Source of the DNA: Plantibacter sp. VKM Ac-2880
Lineage (GTDB): Bacteria; Actinomycetota; Actinomycetes; Actinomycetales; Microbacteriaceae
Assembly: GCF_015351235.1 (NCBI RefSeq)
Contig: NZ_JADKSJ010000001.1
Span: forward strand, 914,289 to 978,288
Reading direction: 5' to 3'
Length of the DNA: 64,000 nt
Part shown: piece by piece, positions 48,807-56,384 of the stretch
Numbering within the stretch: position 1 is the first letter of the stretch
How the letters are laid out: each line of letters starts with the position of its first letter
Translations under genes and position numbers: made by a program
The notes under the pieces: model-generated
Told to the model about the DNA's origin: nothing
Database searches by the model: none
The model's input: the letters and a program-made list of their open reading frames with translations, nothing else

Positions 48807-48940
48807 GCGTCGACCTTCGATTCAGCGCTGGTGGTGGGGGAGAGGGCGGCGTGATCGAGGTCGAGACGGTTCAGGATGGTACTCATGCGTCGACCTTCGA
48901 TTCAGCGCTGGTGGTAGGGGAGGGGGCGGCGTGATCGAGG
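48781..48940. repeat. 80-bp tandem duplication across a gene junction
   Basis: Positions 48781-48860 are repeated at 48861-48940 with three substitutions (48801/48881, 48836/48916, 48843/48923). Both copies begin TCGAGACGGT, and TCGAG also follows copy 2 at 48941, so the event was bounded by a 5-bp microhomology. The unit holds the start of the YhgE gene and the end of the MmpL gene. Confidence 0.97.
48803..48886 (-). CDS. Chimeric 27-codon mini-gene created by the duplication
   Basis: An ATG at 48886 opens with the first eight YhgE codons (MSTILNRL) and continues in frame into the last 19 codons of the MmpL gene (ending SAESKVDA), stopping with TGA at 48803-48805. Its ATG overlaps the MmpL stop (ATGA), and its TGA overlaps the YhgE start (ATGA), so the original translational coupling is kept through the mini-gene. 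One residue differs from the MmpL tail (Leu for Pro). It is probably non-functional as a peptide but may be translated. Confidence 0.5.
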   Translation of the reverse strand: MSTILNRLDLDHAALSPTTSAESKVDA

Positions 48941-51732
48941 TCGAGCACCTCGGTCGCGCCGCTGGGCAGCACGTCCGACAGCGACGCGACGTCGTCGGTG
49001 CCGATGACGACCGTGAGTGGCCGGGCAGCCCGGGCTGCTGCCTGCTTCGCGACGAGGAGCCGCTCGTACAGGGCGCGCCTGGTGTCCGCGTCCGGCACGG
49101 TGTCGACACCGTCGAGGACGACGACCGCCGGACGCTCGGCGAGCGCCGAGGTGAGGGTGGCCACCGGTTCGCCGTGGTCGAGACGCACGTACGCGACGCG
49201 GGACCGGACGGCGCCGGCCCGGACGGGCAGGACCAGTCCGGCGACCTTGAGGCGGCCGCTGTCGGGCTCGAGTCGGCCTGCGAGCGTCAGGAGGAGCGCG
49301 GTGACGGAGACCGGTCGGGATCCCTGGACGGCGAGCACTTCACCGACGGACACCGTCGTCTCGACGTCGCGGTACAGTGCGCCGCGAGGGCCCGCGAGGG
49401 TGAGCCCGTCCGCGGCGATCGCCACGTCTGCCTCGCCGCGCCAGGCCCGCAGCTCGAGTTCCCGCTGCAGCCCCTCGCCCTCGACGTCGAAGGAGGGAAG
49501 GACCCTGTCGAGCCATCGCGGCAGATACCAGGCGCGGTCGCCGAGGAGGGCGAGCACCGCGGGGACGAGGGTCATCCGGACGATGAACGCGTCGACGAAC
49601 ACCCCGACGGCGAGCCCGAGCGCGATGGGTTTGATGTTCGTGTCGCCCTCCGGCACGAAGGCGGCGAACACGGCGAACATGATCACGGCGGCCGCGGTGA
49701 CGACCTTGGCCGAGCCGAGGAAGCCGGTCTCCACGGATCGGCGCGCGAGCTTCGAGTGGACGAAGTCCTCGCGCATGCGGGAGACGAGGAAGACCTCGTA
49801 GTCCATCGCGAGCCCGAACAGCACGCCCATGAGGATGATCGGCATGAAGCTGATGACCGGCCCGGTCCGCGCGACGTGCAGCGCCTCGGCGAACACGCCG
49901 TGCTCGAACACGAGCGCGACGACCCCGAAGGAGGCCGCGACGGACAGGAGGTAGCCGAGCGTCGCCTTGACCGGCACCCAGATGGACCGGAACACCATCG
50001 TGAGCAGCACGAGGGAGAGGCCGACCACGATGAGGCCGAAGGGGAGGAGTGCGCCGCCGAGGCGGTCGGAGATATCGATGCCGATCGCCGTGAACCCAGT
50101 GACCTTGAGATCGACGTCGTACTCGTCGAGGAAGTACTGGTGCAGCCCGCGGATCTCGGCGACGAGGTCCTTGGTGGCCTGCGAATCGGGGCTGCCGCTC
50201 GGGATCACCTGGATGATGCCCGTGTCGGCCGTCGCGTTCGGGGTGGCGAGCGGGACGGCTGCGACACCGTCGAGTCCTTCGATCTCCTGCTTGAGGTCGG
50301 CCATGAGCCCGAGCGGGTCCGTGCTGCCGACGATGCTCCCCGTGACGACGAGGGGGCCGTTGAAGCCTTCGCCGAAGTGCTCGGAGACGAGGTCGTAGGT
50401 GATGCGGGCGCTGTCGCCCTCGGGGAGCGAGCCCGCGTCGGGGAGCGCGAGCCGGAGCGACAGGGCGGGGATGGCGAGGGCGCCGAGCACGGCCACGACG
50501 GCGACGATCGTGACGATGGGCAGGCGGGTGACGCCGCGGACCCAGCCGAGGAAGAAGCGGTTGGGACGCGCTTCGGCCGGCTCGGGGGCCGGCTCGTGCC
50601 CTTCGACAAGCTCAGGGACCGCGTGGTGCGGCTCAGGGACCGCGTGGTGCGGCTCAGGGACCGGTTGCTGCTGCTCAGGGGCCGGGGCGTGCCGCTTGGC
50701 GCGCTTCACCTTCGGCCGGAGCCGTTCGCCGGCGAAGCCCAGCATCGCGGGGATGAGGGTGAGTGAGATGACGACCGCGATCGCGACGCCGACCGCCGCT
50801 GCCACGCCCATCGTGGTGAGGAAAGGGATGTTCGCGACGGCCAGGCCGAGCAGCGCGATGATGACGGTGAGGCCGGCGAAGATCACGGCGGAACCGGCCG
50901 TGGCGGTGGCGCGGGCGGTCGCCTCCTCCGGATCGAGACCGGTGCGCAGGCCGTCCTGGTGCCTCGAGATGATGAAGAGGGCGTAGTCGATCCCGACGGC
51001 GAGGCCGAGCATGAGCGCGAGCATCGGCGTGGTGGAGGAGATCGGTCCGAAGACCGTCGCCACGAAGATGAGCGCCATCGAGATGCCGACCCCGAGCAGC
51101 GCGGTGATGAGGGGCATGCCGGCCGCGAGGAAGGAGCCGAAGGTGAGGACGAGCACGACGAGGGCGACGACGACACCGATGAGCTCGATGATGCTCAGCG
51201 TGGGCAGGCTGTTGCTGAACAACTGCCCGCCGAGCGACGACTGTGCGCCCGTCGGCAGGCTGTCGGCGAGGTCCGCCTCCGCTCGCTCGAGGCCGGCGAC
51301 GGTCTTCGCGGTGATGTCCGACTGGGCGCTGTCGAACTGGATCGAGATGAGGGCGGCCCGCTGGTCGTCGGAGACGGCGCCGGTGATGTTCTCGTCGAAC
51401 GGCGACACCGCCTGCTCGACCTGGTCGATGCGGCCGAGCGAGGTGACGGCGTCGTCGATGGCGGACCGGACAGCGGCGTCCTCGACGGTGTCGCCTGCGG
51501 GTGCGACGACGACGATCTGGGCGGACGCGCCGCTGACCTGCGGGAAGGTGTGCTCGAGCGAGTCGAGCGCCTCCTGCGACTGGGTGCCGGGGATGGAGAA
51601 GGCGTTGTCGGTGCCCTGGTTGAGGAGCAGTGCGCCGGCGCCGGCGAGCGCGAGCACGGCGATCCAGAGGATCAGCACGAGCTTCCGGGCGCGGAAGGCC
51701 CAGCGGCCGAGGGTGTACAGCAGTGAGGACAC
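48883..51732 (-). CDS. MmpL-type RND transporter with C-terminal degenerate ABC-ATPase domain
   Basis: A 949-residue fusion. Residues 1-740 are an MmpL/YdfJ-type RND exporter with 12 helices and two external domains. The core motif GLAVGIDYALFIISR lies in helix 4-5, and its second-half match is GLAMDYEVFLVSR. Between the halves is an insert made by a dispersed repeat (PEPHHAV twice, then PELVEGH). Residues about 760-930 look like an ABC ATPase domain that has lost function: SVGEVLAVQGSRPVSVTALLLTLAG in place of Walker A, VVVLDGVD at Walker B and VVIGTDD in place of the H-loop. GTG start at 51732 with AGGAG 7 bases upstream. Likely exports lipids or drugs, under the divergent TetR. Confidence 0.87.
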   Translation of the reverse strand: MSSLLYTLGRWAFRARKLVLILWIAVLALAGAGALLLNQGTDNAFSIPGTQSQEALDSLEHTFPQVSGASAQIVVVAPAGDTVEDAAVRSAIDDAVTSLGRIDQVEQAVSPFDENITGAVSDDQRAALISIQFDSAQSDITAKTVAGLERAEADLADSLPTGAQSSLGGQLFSNSLPTLSIIELIGVVVALVVLVLTFGSFLAAGMPLITALLGVGISMALIFVATVFGPISSTTPMLALMLGLAVGIDYALFIISRHQDGLRTGLDPEEATARATATAGSAVIFAGLTVIIALLGLAVANIPFLTTMGVAAAVGVAIAVVISLTLIPAMLGFAGERLRPKVKRAKRHAPAPEQQQPVPEPHHAVPEPHHAVPELVEGHEPAPEPAEARPNRFFLGWVRGVTRLPIVTIVAVVAVLGALAIPALSLRLALPDAGSLPEGDSARITYDLVSEHFGEGFNGPLVVTGSIVGSTDPLGLMADLKQEIEGLDGVAAVPLATPNATADTGIIQVIPSGSPDSQATKDLVAEIRGLHQYFLDEYDVDLKVTGFTAIGIDISDRLGGALLPFGLIVVGLSLVLLTMVFRSIWVPVKATLGYLLSVAASFGVVALVFEHGVFAEALHVARTGPVISFMPIILMGVLFGLAMDYEVFLVSRMREDFVHSKLARRSVETGFLGSAKVVTAAAVIMFAVFAAFVPEGDTNIKPIALGLAVGVFVDAFIVRMTLVPAVLALLGDRAWYLPRWLDRVLPSFDVEGEGLQRELELRAWRGEADVAIAADGLTLAGPRGALYRDVETTVSVGEVLAVQGSRPVSVTALLLTLAGRLEPDSGRLKVAGLVLPVRAGAVRSRVAYVRLDHGEPVATLTSALAERPAVVVLDGVDTVPDADTRRALYERLLVAKQAAARAARPLTVVIGTDDVASLSDVLPSGATEVLDLDHAAPSPTTSAESKVDA
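50600..50695. repeat. Dispersed repeat copy 5 inside the MmpL coding sequence, 21-bp units
   Basis: CCTTCGACAAGCTCAGGGAC followed by 21-bp units (CTCAGGGACCGCGTGGTGCGG) and decayed ones up to about 50690. In the gene it encodes Pro-Glu-Pro-His-His-Ala-Val units between the two RND halves. It is the only copy in the window with a unit length divisible by three. Confidence 0.85.
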
Positions 51733-51798
51733 GCGTCGCTCCTAGCGAGGCCGGTGCGCTGCGAGCAGTCGGACCGGCCGACGGGTTCGGACAGATTC

Positions 51799-51814
51799 GA
51801 TACAGCGGTGTATC
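51799..51814. promoter_or_regulatory. TetR operator site 1
   Basis: GATACA-GCGG-TGTATC, perfect palindrome. Core ACAGCGGTGT is the same as in the operator at 21180-21197. Confidence 0.75.
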
Positions 51815-51815
51815 C

Positions 51816-51831
51816 GATACATGACTGTATT
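51816..51831. promoter_or_regulatory. TetR operator site 2
   Basis: GATACA-TGAC-TGTATT, one mismatch in the last base. Starts 17 bp after site 1. Confidence 0.7.
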
Positions 51832-51832
51832 C

Positions 51833-51848
51833 GATACACTCGTGTATC
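51833..51848. promoter_or_regulatory. TetR operator site 3
   Basis: GATACA-CTCG-TGTATC, perfect palindrome, 17 bp after site 2. It lies just upstream of the tetR -35 region. Confidence 0.75.
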
Positions 51849-51873
51849 GGCAAGGGGCCGGAACTGCTGTCAG

Positions 51874-51879
51874 TAAGGT
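51874..51879 (+). promoter_or_regulatory. -10 box of leaderless tetR promoter
   Basis: TAAGGT, then GTCAGG, then the ATG at 51886. Confidence 0.6.
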
Positions 51880-51885
51880 GTCAGG

Positions 51886-52572
51886 ATGCACGTGCGCGAA
51901 GGAGTCGAGTCCCCGAACGACGAGGCGCCGGTCGAATCGGCTCGCCGGCAACGGACCCGCGAGCGGCTCGTCGACGCCGCCTACGAGGTGTTCGCCGAAC
52001 TCGGGGTGCATGCGGCTTCGGTCGAGCAGATCAGTGAGCGCGCCGGGTTCACCCGGGGTGCCTTCTACTCGAACTTCGACTCGAAGGAGGAGCTCTTCTT
52101 CGCGCTCGAGTCGCGCGAGAACCAGCTCCGGCTCGACCGCCTGGAGGCCGGACTGCAGACCGTCAGCCCGTCGCTCCTCGACGCGGCGGGTCGGTACACC
52201 GAGGGATCGCTCGAAGCCCTGATCCGCGCATTCCTCGAACTCCAGCCGGACGACCGCCGCTGGTGCCTCGTGCAGTCGGAGTTCCGGATGCTGGCGATGC
52301 GCGACGCCGACGTCGCCGCCCGGTATCTCCAGCATCAGGAGAGCGCGGGCCGGCAGCTCGCTGCGTGGCTCGACCAGGCGGCCGGGCTGGCGCACGTCAG
52401 GTTCACGATCCCGACGCCGGACATCGCGAACATCGTCGTCGCCCTCTACGAGTCGGCGATCCAGACGGCGGTCCTCATGGACCCGGACGGCGACGAGGGC
52501 TCGCCGCGCGAACTCGCCATGCGCACGCTCCCGGCCATCGTCCGTGCCCTCACCGAGGCGGTCGACGACTGA
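51886..52572 (+). CDS. TetR-family regulator of the MmpL/YhgE operon
   Basis: A 228-residue TetR repressor. The HTH (about 20-70) reads RERLVDAAYEVFAELGVHAASVEQISERAGFTRGAFYSNFDSKEELFFAL, of the AcrR/RutR-like type. The C-terminal domain has the SLEALIRAFLELQPDDRRWCLVQSEFRMLAMRD stretch. It is divergent from the MmpL gene across a 153-bp region that holds three palindromic operators, so it controls both directions. The inducer is unknown. Confidence 0.9.
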   Translation: MHVREGVESPNDEAPVESARRQRTRERLVDAAYEVFAELGVHAASVEQISERAGFTRGAFYSNFDSKEELFFALESRENQLRLDRLEAGLQTVSPSLLDAAGRYTEGSLEALIRAFLELQPDDRRWCLVQSEFRMLAMRDADVAARYLQHQESAGRQLAAWLDQAAGLAHVRFTIPTPDIANIVVALYESAIQTAVLMDPDGDEGSPRELAMRTLPAIVRALTEAVDD

Positions 52573-52589
52573 CGGTGGTTCCGCGTGTC

Positions 52590-52623
52590 CGGGCCCGCTC
52601 CGGTGTCGCCGTGAGCGGGCCCG
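52590..52623. terminator. Bidirectional terminator between tetR and macB-like genes
   Basis: CGGGCCCGCTC (52590-52600) pairs perfectly with GAGCGGGCCCG (52613-52623), loop 12 bases, between convergent genes. Confidence 0.75.
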
Positions 52624-52659
52624 AGACGGCTGCGTCGGGTTCCGGGTCCCTCGGCCGGC

Positions 52660-53871
52660 TCAGCCGCTGAGGGCCGAGGTCGGCGGGGTCCTGGCTGCGC
52701 GGATCGCCGGGTAGAGGCCGGCGATCGCCCCGATCGCCAGGGTGGCGCCGACGCCCGCGAGCAGCACCTCCGGCGGCACAGCGGTCGGCCAGTCGTTCAT
52801 CGCCGCAACGACACTCGTCACCGCCGTTCCGAGGCCGGCGCCCGCGACCCCACCGAGGGCGGAGAGCAGCAGTGCTTCGGTCAGGAACTGCGACCGGATG
52901 TGGCCGCGCGTGGCACCGAGCGCCCGACGCAGGCCGATCTCACGGCGGCGTTCGAGCACCGAGATCACCATCGTGTTCGCCACCCCGATGCCCCCGACGA
53001 GCAGCGCCACCGAACCGAGTCCGAGGAGCAGCCCGGTGAAGGCCTGATCGGCGGCCTGCTTGGCGGCGAGGGCGTCCGACGGCCTGGAGACCTCGACCTC
53101 CTCGGGCGCCGCAGGGTTCACCGTGCGGGGGAGGAGGTCGCGGACGGCCTCGACGCGCTCGTCGGTGGACCGTTCGTACACCGTGGTCGGTTCGCCCTCG
53201 TACCCGAAGCGTTCGGTGGCGACGTTCTCGCCGACCATGGCCGCGGTGTCGAGTTCCGGTGCGAGGTCGAGTGGATCCAGGATGCCCACCACCGTGACGT
53301 ACTGGTCGCCGAGCTGGACCATCGACCCGACCGTCGTGATGCCGAGACGTTCGGCGGCCTTGGACCCCAGGACGACGGCGGGATAGCTGCCCGTCGCCCG
53401 GTTCAGCCAGTCGCCGGTGGCGAGCGTCCCGCCGACGACGTCGAGGAGACCCTCCGACACCGCGGCCGCCCAGAGTCCGCCGCTCGACGCCCGGTCGATG
53501 AGGCTGCTGCGATAGACGAGCACGCCGTCGAGCGCTGCTGCCGAGCCGGCCTGTTCGACGCCGTCGATCAGTCCCACCTTGCCGACGGTGTTCGCGGGCA
53601 GGGTCGCCGCCTCGCCGAACAGGTTCTGGCCCGGTTCGACGGTCAGCAGATTCGTCCCGAGGGCCGAGAGCTGCGCCTGCAGTTTCGCCTGACTGGACGA
53701 GGAGATCCCGACGACCGCGATCATCGCCGCGATGCCGATCGCGATCCCCAGCGCGGACAGGACCGCACGCGTCGGCCGTGCCCGGAGACCCGTCGTCCCG
53801 AGCCGGAGGATGTCGCGACCGAGGAGCCGTGACCGGCGGTCGTGGTCGGGGTCCATGCGGGGCCCGTTCAT
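52660..53871 (-). CDS. MacB-like ABC exporter permease
   Basis: A 403-residue permease with the MacB/FtsX plan: helix 1 (TRAVLSALGIAIGIAAMIAVVGISSSSQAKL), a large external MacB-PCD domain (about 60-270), and three C-terminal helices with the hallmark GGIGVANTMVISVLERRREIGLRRALGATRGHI. The last gene of the lipoprotein-MFP-ATPase-permease operon, with its start overlapping the ATPase stop by 4 bp. Expected to export a peptide, toxin or drug with the adaptor. Confidence 0.92.
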   Translation of the reverse strand: MNGPRMDPDHDRRSRLLGRDILRLGTTGLRARPTRAVLSALGIAIGIAAMIAVVGISSSSQAKLQAQLSALGTNLLTVEPGQNLFGEAATLPANTVGKVGLIDGVEQAGSAAALDGVLVYRSSLIDRASSGGLWAAAVSEGLLDVVGGTLATGDWLNRATGSYPAVVLGSKAAERLGITTVGSMVQLGDQYVTVVGILDPLDLAPELDTAAMVGENVATERFGYEGEPTTVYERSTDERVEAVRDLLPRTVNPAAPEEVEVSRPSDALAAKQAADQAFTGLLLGLGSVALLVGGIGVANTMVISVLERRREIGLRRALGATRGHIRSQFLTEALLLSALGGVAGAGLGTAVTSVVAAMNDWPTAVPPEVLLAGVGATLAIGAIAGLYPAIRAARTPPTSALSG

Positions 53872-54599
53872 GCGGCCCGCCCCGAATCGCTCACGACGTG
53901 ACCGTCACGGATCGCCACCTGTCGGGGGAGTCGGGCTGCGAGTTCGGCGTCGTGCGTGATGACGACGACCGTCGTCCCCGCTTCGTGCAGTTCGTGCAGG
54001 AGATCGACGATGCTCGCCCCGGACACGGAGTCCAGATTGCCGGTGGGCTCGTCTGCGAGGAGGAGCGGCGGGTCGCCGACCACGGCGCGCGCGATCGCGA
54101 CCCGCTGCCGCTCACCGCCAGACAGTTGCGTGGGGCGGTGGCCGAGACGGTGTCCGAGGCCGACCCGTTCGAGGGCGACGACCGCTCGTCGTCGGCGCTC
54201 GGCCCGGGGGACTCCGGCGTAGATGAGGCCGTCGGCGACGTTGTCGACCGTAGTCGAGCCGTCGGCGAGATGGAACTGCTGGAACACGAAGCCGATGCGG
54301 TAGGCACGGAGGGCCGAGAGCTTCGCATCCGAGAGGCGCCCGACGTCCGAGCCTGCGATCCGGGCGGTCCCGCTGGTGGGACGGTCGAGCGTTCCGATGA
54401 GGTTGAGCATCGTCGACTTCCCGGAGCCGCTCGGCCCGACGATCGCGACGAACTCGCCCTCCTCGACCGCCAGGTCGACACCGGCGAGCGCGAGGGTGGG
54501 TGGCTCTCCGTACTCGCGGGTGACTCCCTCGAGGTGGATGATCGGTGGTCTGGCCGTCCGCGCCGGTGTGGCGGACGATGCCGTCAGCAGGTCGCTCAT
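53868..54599 (-). CDS. MacB-type ABC exporter ATPase
   Basis: A 243-residue ATPase: Walker A GPSGSGKST, Q-loop FVFQQF, signature LSGGERQR, Walker B LLLADEPTGNLDS, H-loop ITHD. These are the sequences of the LolD/MacB group. The ATG at 54599 overlaps the adaptor stop (ATGA). An open frame upstream of it is not conserved. Confidence 0.93.
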   Translation of the reverse strand: MSDLLTASSATPARTARPPIIHLEGVTREYGEPPTLALAGVDLAVEEGEFVAIVGPSGSGKSTMLNLIGTLDRPTSGTARIAGSDVGRLSDAKLSALRAYRIGFVFQQFHLADGSTTVDNVADGLIYAGVPRAERRRRAVVALERVGLGHRLGHRPTQLSGGERQRVAIARAVVGDPPLLLADEPTGNLDSVSGASIVDLLHELHEAGTTVVVITHDAELAARLPRQVAIRDGHVVSDSGRAA

Positions 54600-55660
54600 G
54601 ACACCGGCACCACGACGTCGAGGCCCTCGCGGACACCGTCGCCCGAGACCTCGACCCGCCCGTCGGCGAACAGCCCCGTGGTGACGGGGACCTGGCGGTG
54701 CTTGCCCTTCCCGTCGACGACCTCGACGCCGAAGGTCGTGTCGTCGATGGCGATGAGCGCTTCGACCGGCACCGAGAGGACGTTCTCGCGTCGTTCCGTG
54801 GGGAAGCCGACCGTGACGGTCGCACGTTGGAGGTCCGCGGCCGCCGCCGGGTCGTCCAGGGTGACACCGACGGGGATCGTGACCTTCTTCTGCCCGTCCG
54901 CGTCCGATTCGGTCGGGACGCCGACCTCGCTCACCGTGCCCGTCGTGCGCTGGCCGCCGGGGAGGTTCACGTCGACCTTCGTCCCGACGACGCCGAGACG
55001 CTGATCCGCGAGCTTCAACGGGACGTCGATGCGCTTGATCAGCGACGACACGGTGACGACGTTCTCCGAGGCGGCGGCGCCGACCGCTGCGTCCACCGAG
55101 GCGATCCGCACGTCGCCCGGCATGAACACGACCGAGCCGAGCTCCAGTCGTCCCGTCTCCTGTACGCCGAGGGCCTCCTGCCAACGCTCGATGGCACGCG
55201 CGGTGGACGCGGCGAACTCGTCGTCCGGTTCGCGGTCGAAGTACCCGAGCGCCGCGAGGCTCATCTCGAGTTGCCGGACGTCCGGTCCGTCGCTCATGCC
55301 CGATTCGAACGCACGCCAGGCGGGGAGTGGTCCGTGGAGGAGCGTGACCGGGACGTTGTCGAGGGCGTAGAGGGTGCCGCCGAGCGACACCGTGCTGCCG
55401 GGGGTGGGGACCGTGGTGACGATACCGGCTCCGCCGCCGATGGTCCGCTGATCGGCGTAGTCGAGGGTGCCGGTCGCCTGGGTCGTGCCGGCGAGGTCGC
55501 CTGCCGTGATCGGCGCGGTGCCGGTGCGGACGGTGTCCGACGGCTCCTCCTGACCGGTGGCTTCGGCCGAGGACAGGGCGGCGATGCTCGCGACGGCGCC
55601 GCCCGAGATCAGGACGGCGCCGACGCAGAGGGCTGCGATGATCCGAGGACGGATGCTCAT
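54596..55660 (-). CDS. Efflux adaptor (membrane fusion protein) with peptidoglycan-binding domain
   Basis: A 354-residue adaptor: N-terminal anchor helix (IIAALCVGAVLISGGAVASIAAL), beta-barrel/lipoyl-like parts, an inserted peptidoglycan-binding domain (GPDVRQLEMSLAALGYFDREPDDEFAASTARAIERWQEALGV, about 120-165), and C-terminal HlyD-like beta domain ending VREGLDVVVPVS. Such Gram-positive MacA-like adaptors reach into the wall and guide MacB export. It overlaps neighbours on both sides by 4 bp. Confidence 0.88.
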   Translation of the reverse strand: MSIRPRIIAALCVGAVLISGGAVASIAALSSAEATGQEEPSDTVRTGTAPITAGDLAGTTQATGTLDYADQRTIGGGAGIVTTVPTPGSTVSLGGTLYALDNVPVTLLHGPLPAWRAFESGMSDGPDVRQLEMSLAALGYFDREPDDEFAASTARAIERWQEALGVQETGRLELGSVVFMPGDVRIASVDAAVGAAASENVVTVSSLIKRIDVPLKLADQRLGVVGTKVDVNLPGGQRTTGTVSEVGVPTESDADGQKKVTIPVGVTLDDPAAAADLQRATVTVGFPTERRENVLSVPVEALIAIDDTTFGVEVVDGKGKHRQVPVTTGLFADGRVEVSGDGVREGLDVVVPVS

Positions 55661-56181
55661 CGGTCGGTCGAACCGAGCGAGCTGCCGTTGCTCAGCTCGA
55701 GGCCGCAGGCGTCGAGCACGTCTTCGGGGATGTCACTCGGGATGTTCATCGCCTCACCCTTGACCGGGTCGGGGACGTCGATGCCGTGCTCTCGGAAGCA
55801 CTCGGCCATCGTGAGCTGATCGTCGAACCGGTCCGAGACGGGTACGTCGCCGCTCGACGGCGCGGGCGGGGCCCCGAGCTTGTCGGTGCACGTCTTGGAC
55901 GCGGCCGTGAAGGCTTCCGGGTCGGCGTCGCCGAGGCTGATGGCGGCACCTGAGCCGTCCTTGCCGGGGTCGGGCAGGTCCACCCCCTCGTCGCGCATGC
56001 AGGAGGCGAAGGCGACCTGCCAGTCCTCGAAGCTCTGGACGGTCGACGGTGTCTTGGAAGGAGACTCGGATGCCGGTGAGCCTGATGCGCAGGCGGCGAG
56101 CGATCCGACGAGGAACGGGACGGCCAGCAAGGCCGCGATCCGGGCCGCGGGGCGGCGGGTGGTGGTGGTGTTCAGGGACAT
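55657..56181 (-). CDS. Lipoprotein with two C-x3-D/E-x-G-[VI]-D-x-PDP repeats
   Basis: A 174-residue lipoprotein (lipobox LAAC). The mature part holds an internal repeat: FASCMRDEGVDLPDPGK and MAECFREHGIDVPDPVK, about 65 residues apart, each with one Cys, plus two more cysteines (KTCTDK and DACGLE). This suggests two small disulfide-linked units, but no function is known for this family, which is common next to MacAB-type operons in actinobacteria. It is the first gene of the operon, with GAAGGAG 8 bases upstream, and may sense or escort the exported substrate. Confidence 0.8.
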   Translation of the reverse strand: MSLNTTTTRRPAARIAALLAVPFLVGSLAACASGSPASESPSKTPSTVQSFEDWQVAFASCMRDEGVDLPDPGKDGSGAAISLGDADPEAFTAASKTCTDKLGAPPAPSSGDVPVSDRFDDQLTMAECFREHGIDVPDPVKGEAMNIPSDIPEDVLDACGLELSNGSSLGSTDR

Positions 56182-56204
56182 GGTCGCTCCTTCGTTGCGT
56201 GCTG

Positions 56205-56220
56205 ACTGGTGACGACCAGT
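56205..56220. promoter_or_regulatory. Palindrome ACTGGT-GACG-ACCAGT in divergent region
   Basis: Perfect 6-base arms, 24 bp upstream of the lipoprotein start. Candidate regulator site for the MacAB operon. Confidence 0.45.
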
Positions 56221-56260
56221 CCACTCGGCGACGCGTTGCCTGGGCGTCAAGGAAAACGTT

Positions 56261-56277
56261 GACGTTCTCGGAACGTC
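56261..56277. promoter_or_regulatory. Palindrome GACGTTC-TCG-GAACGTC in divergent region
   Basis: Perfect 7-base arms, preceded by AACGTT. Second candidate site in the region shared with the response regulator gene, possibly bound by that regulator. Confidence 0.45.
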
Positions 56278-56384
56278 GCGCAGCGCACGATGAGTAACCG
56301 ACATTCGGGGGATGCCCGATCGGTGTCCGTACGCTCGCCGGGTCGCCCATCCACCCGCCTATCCGCCCCATCGAAAGGAACCTC

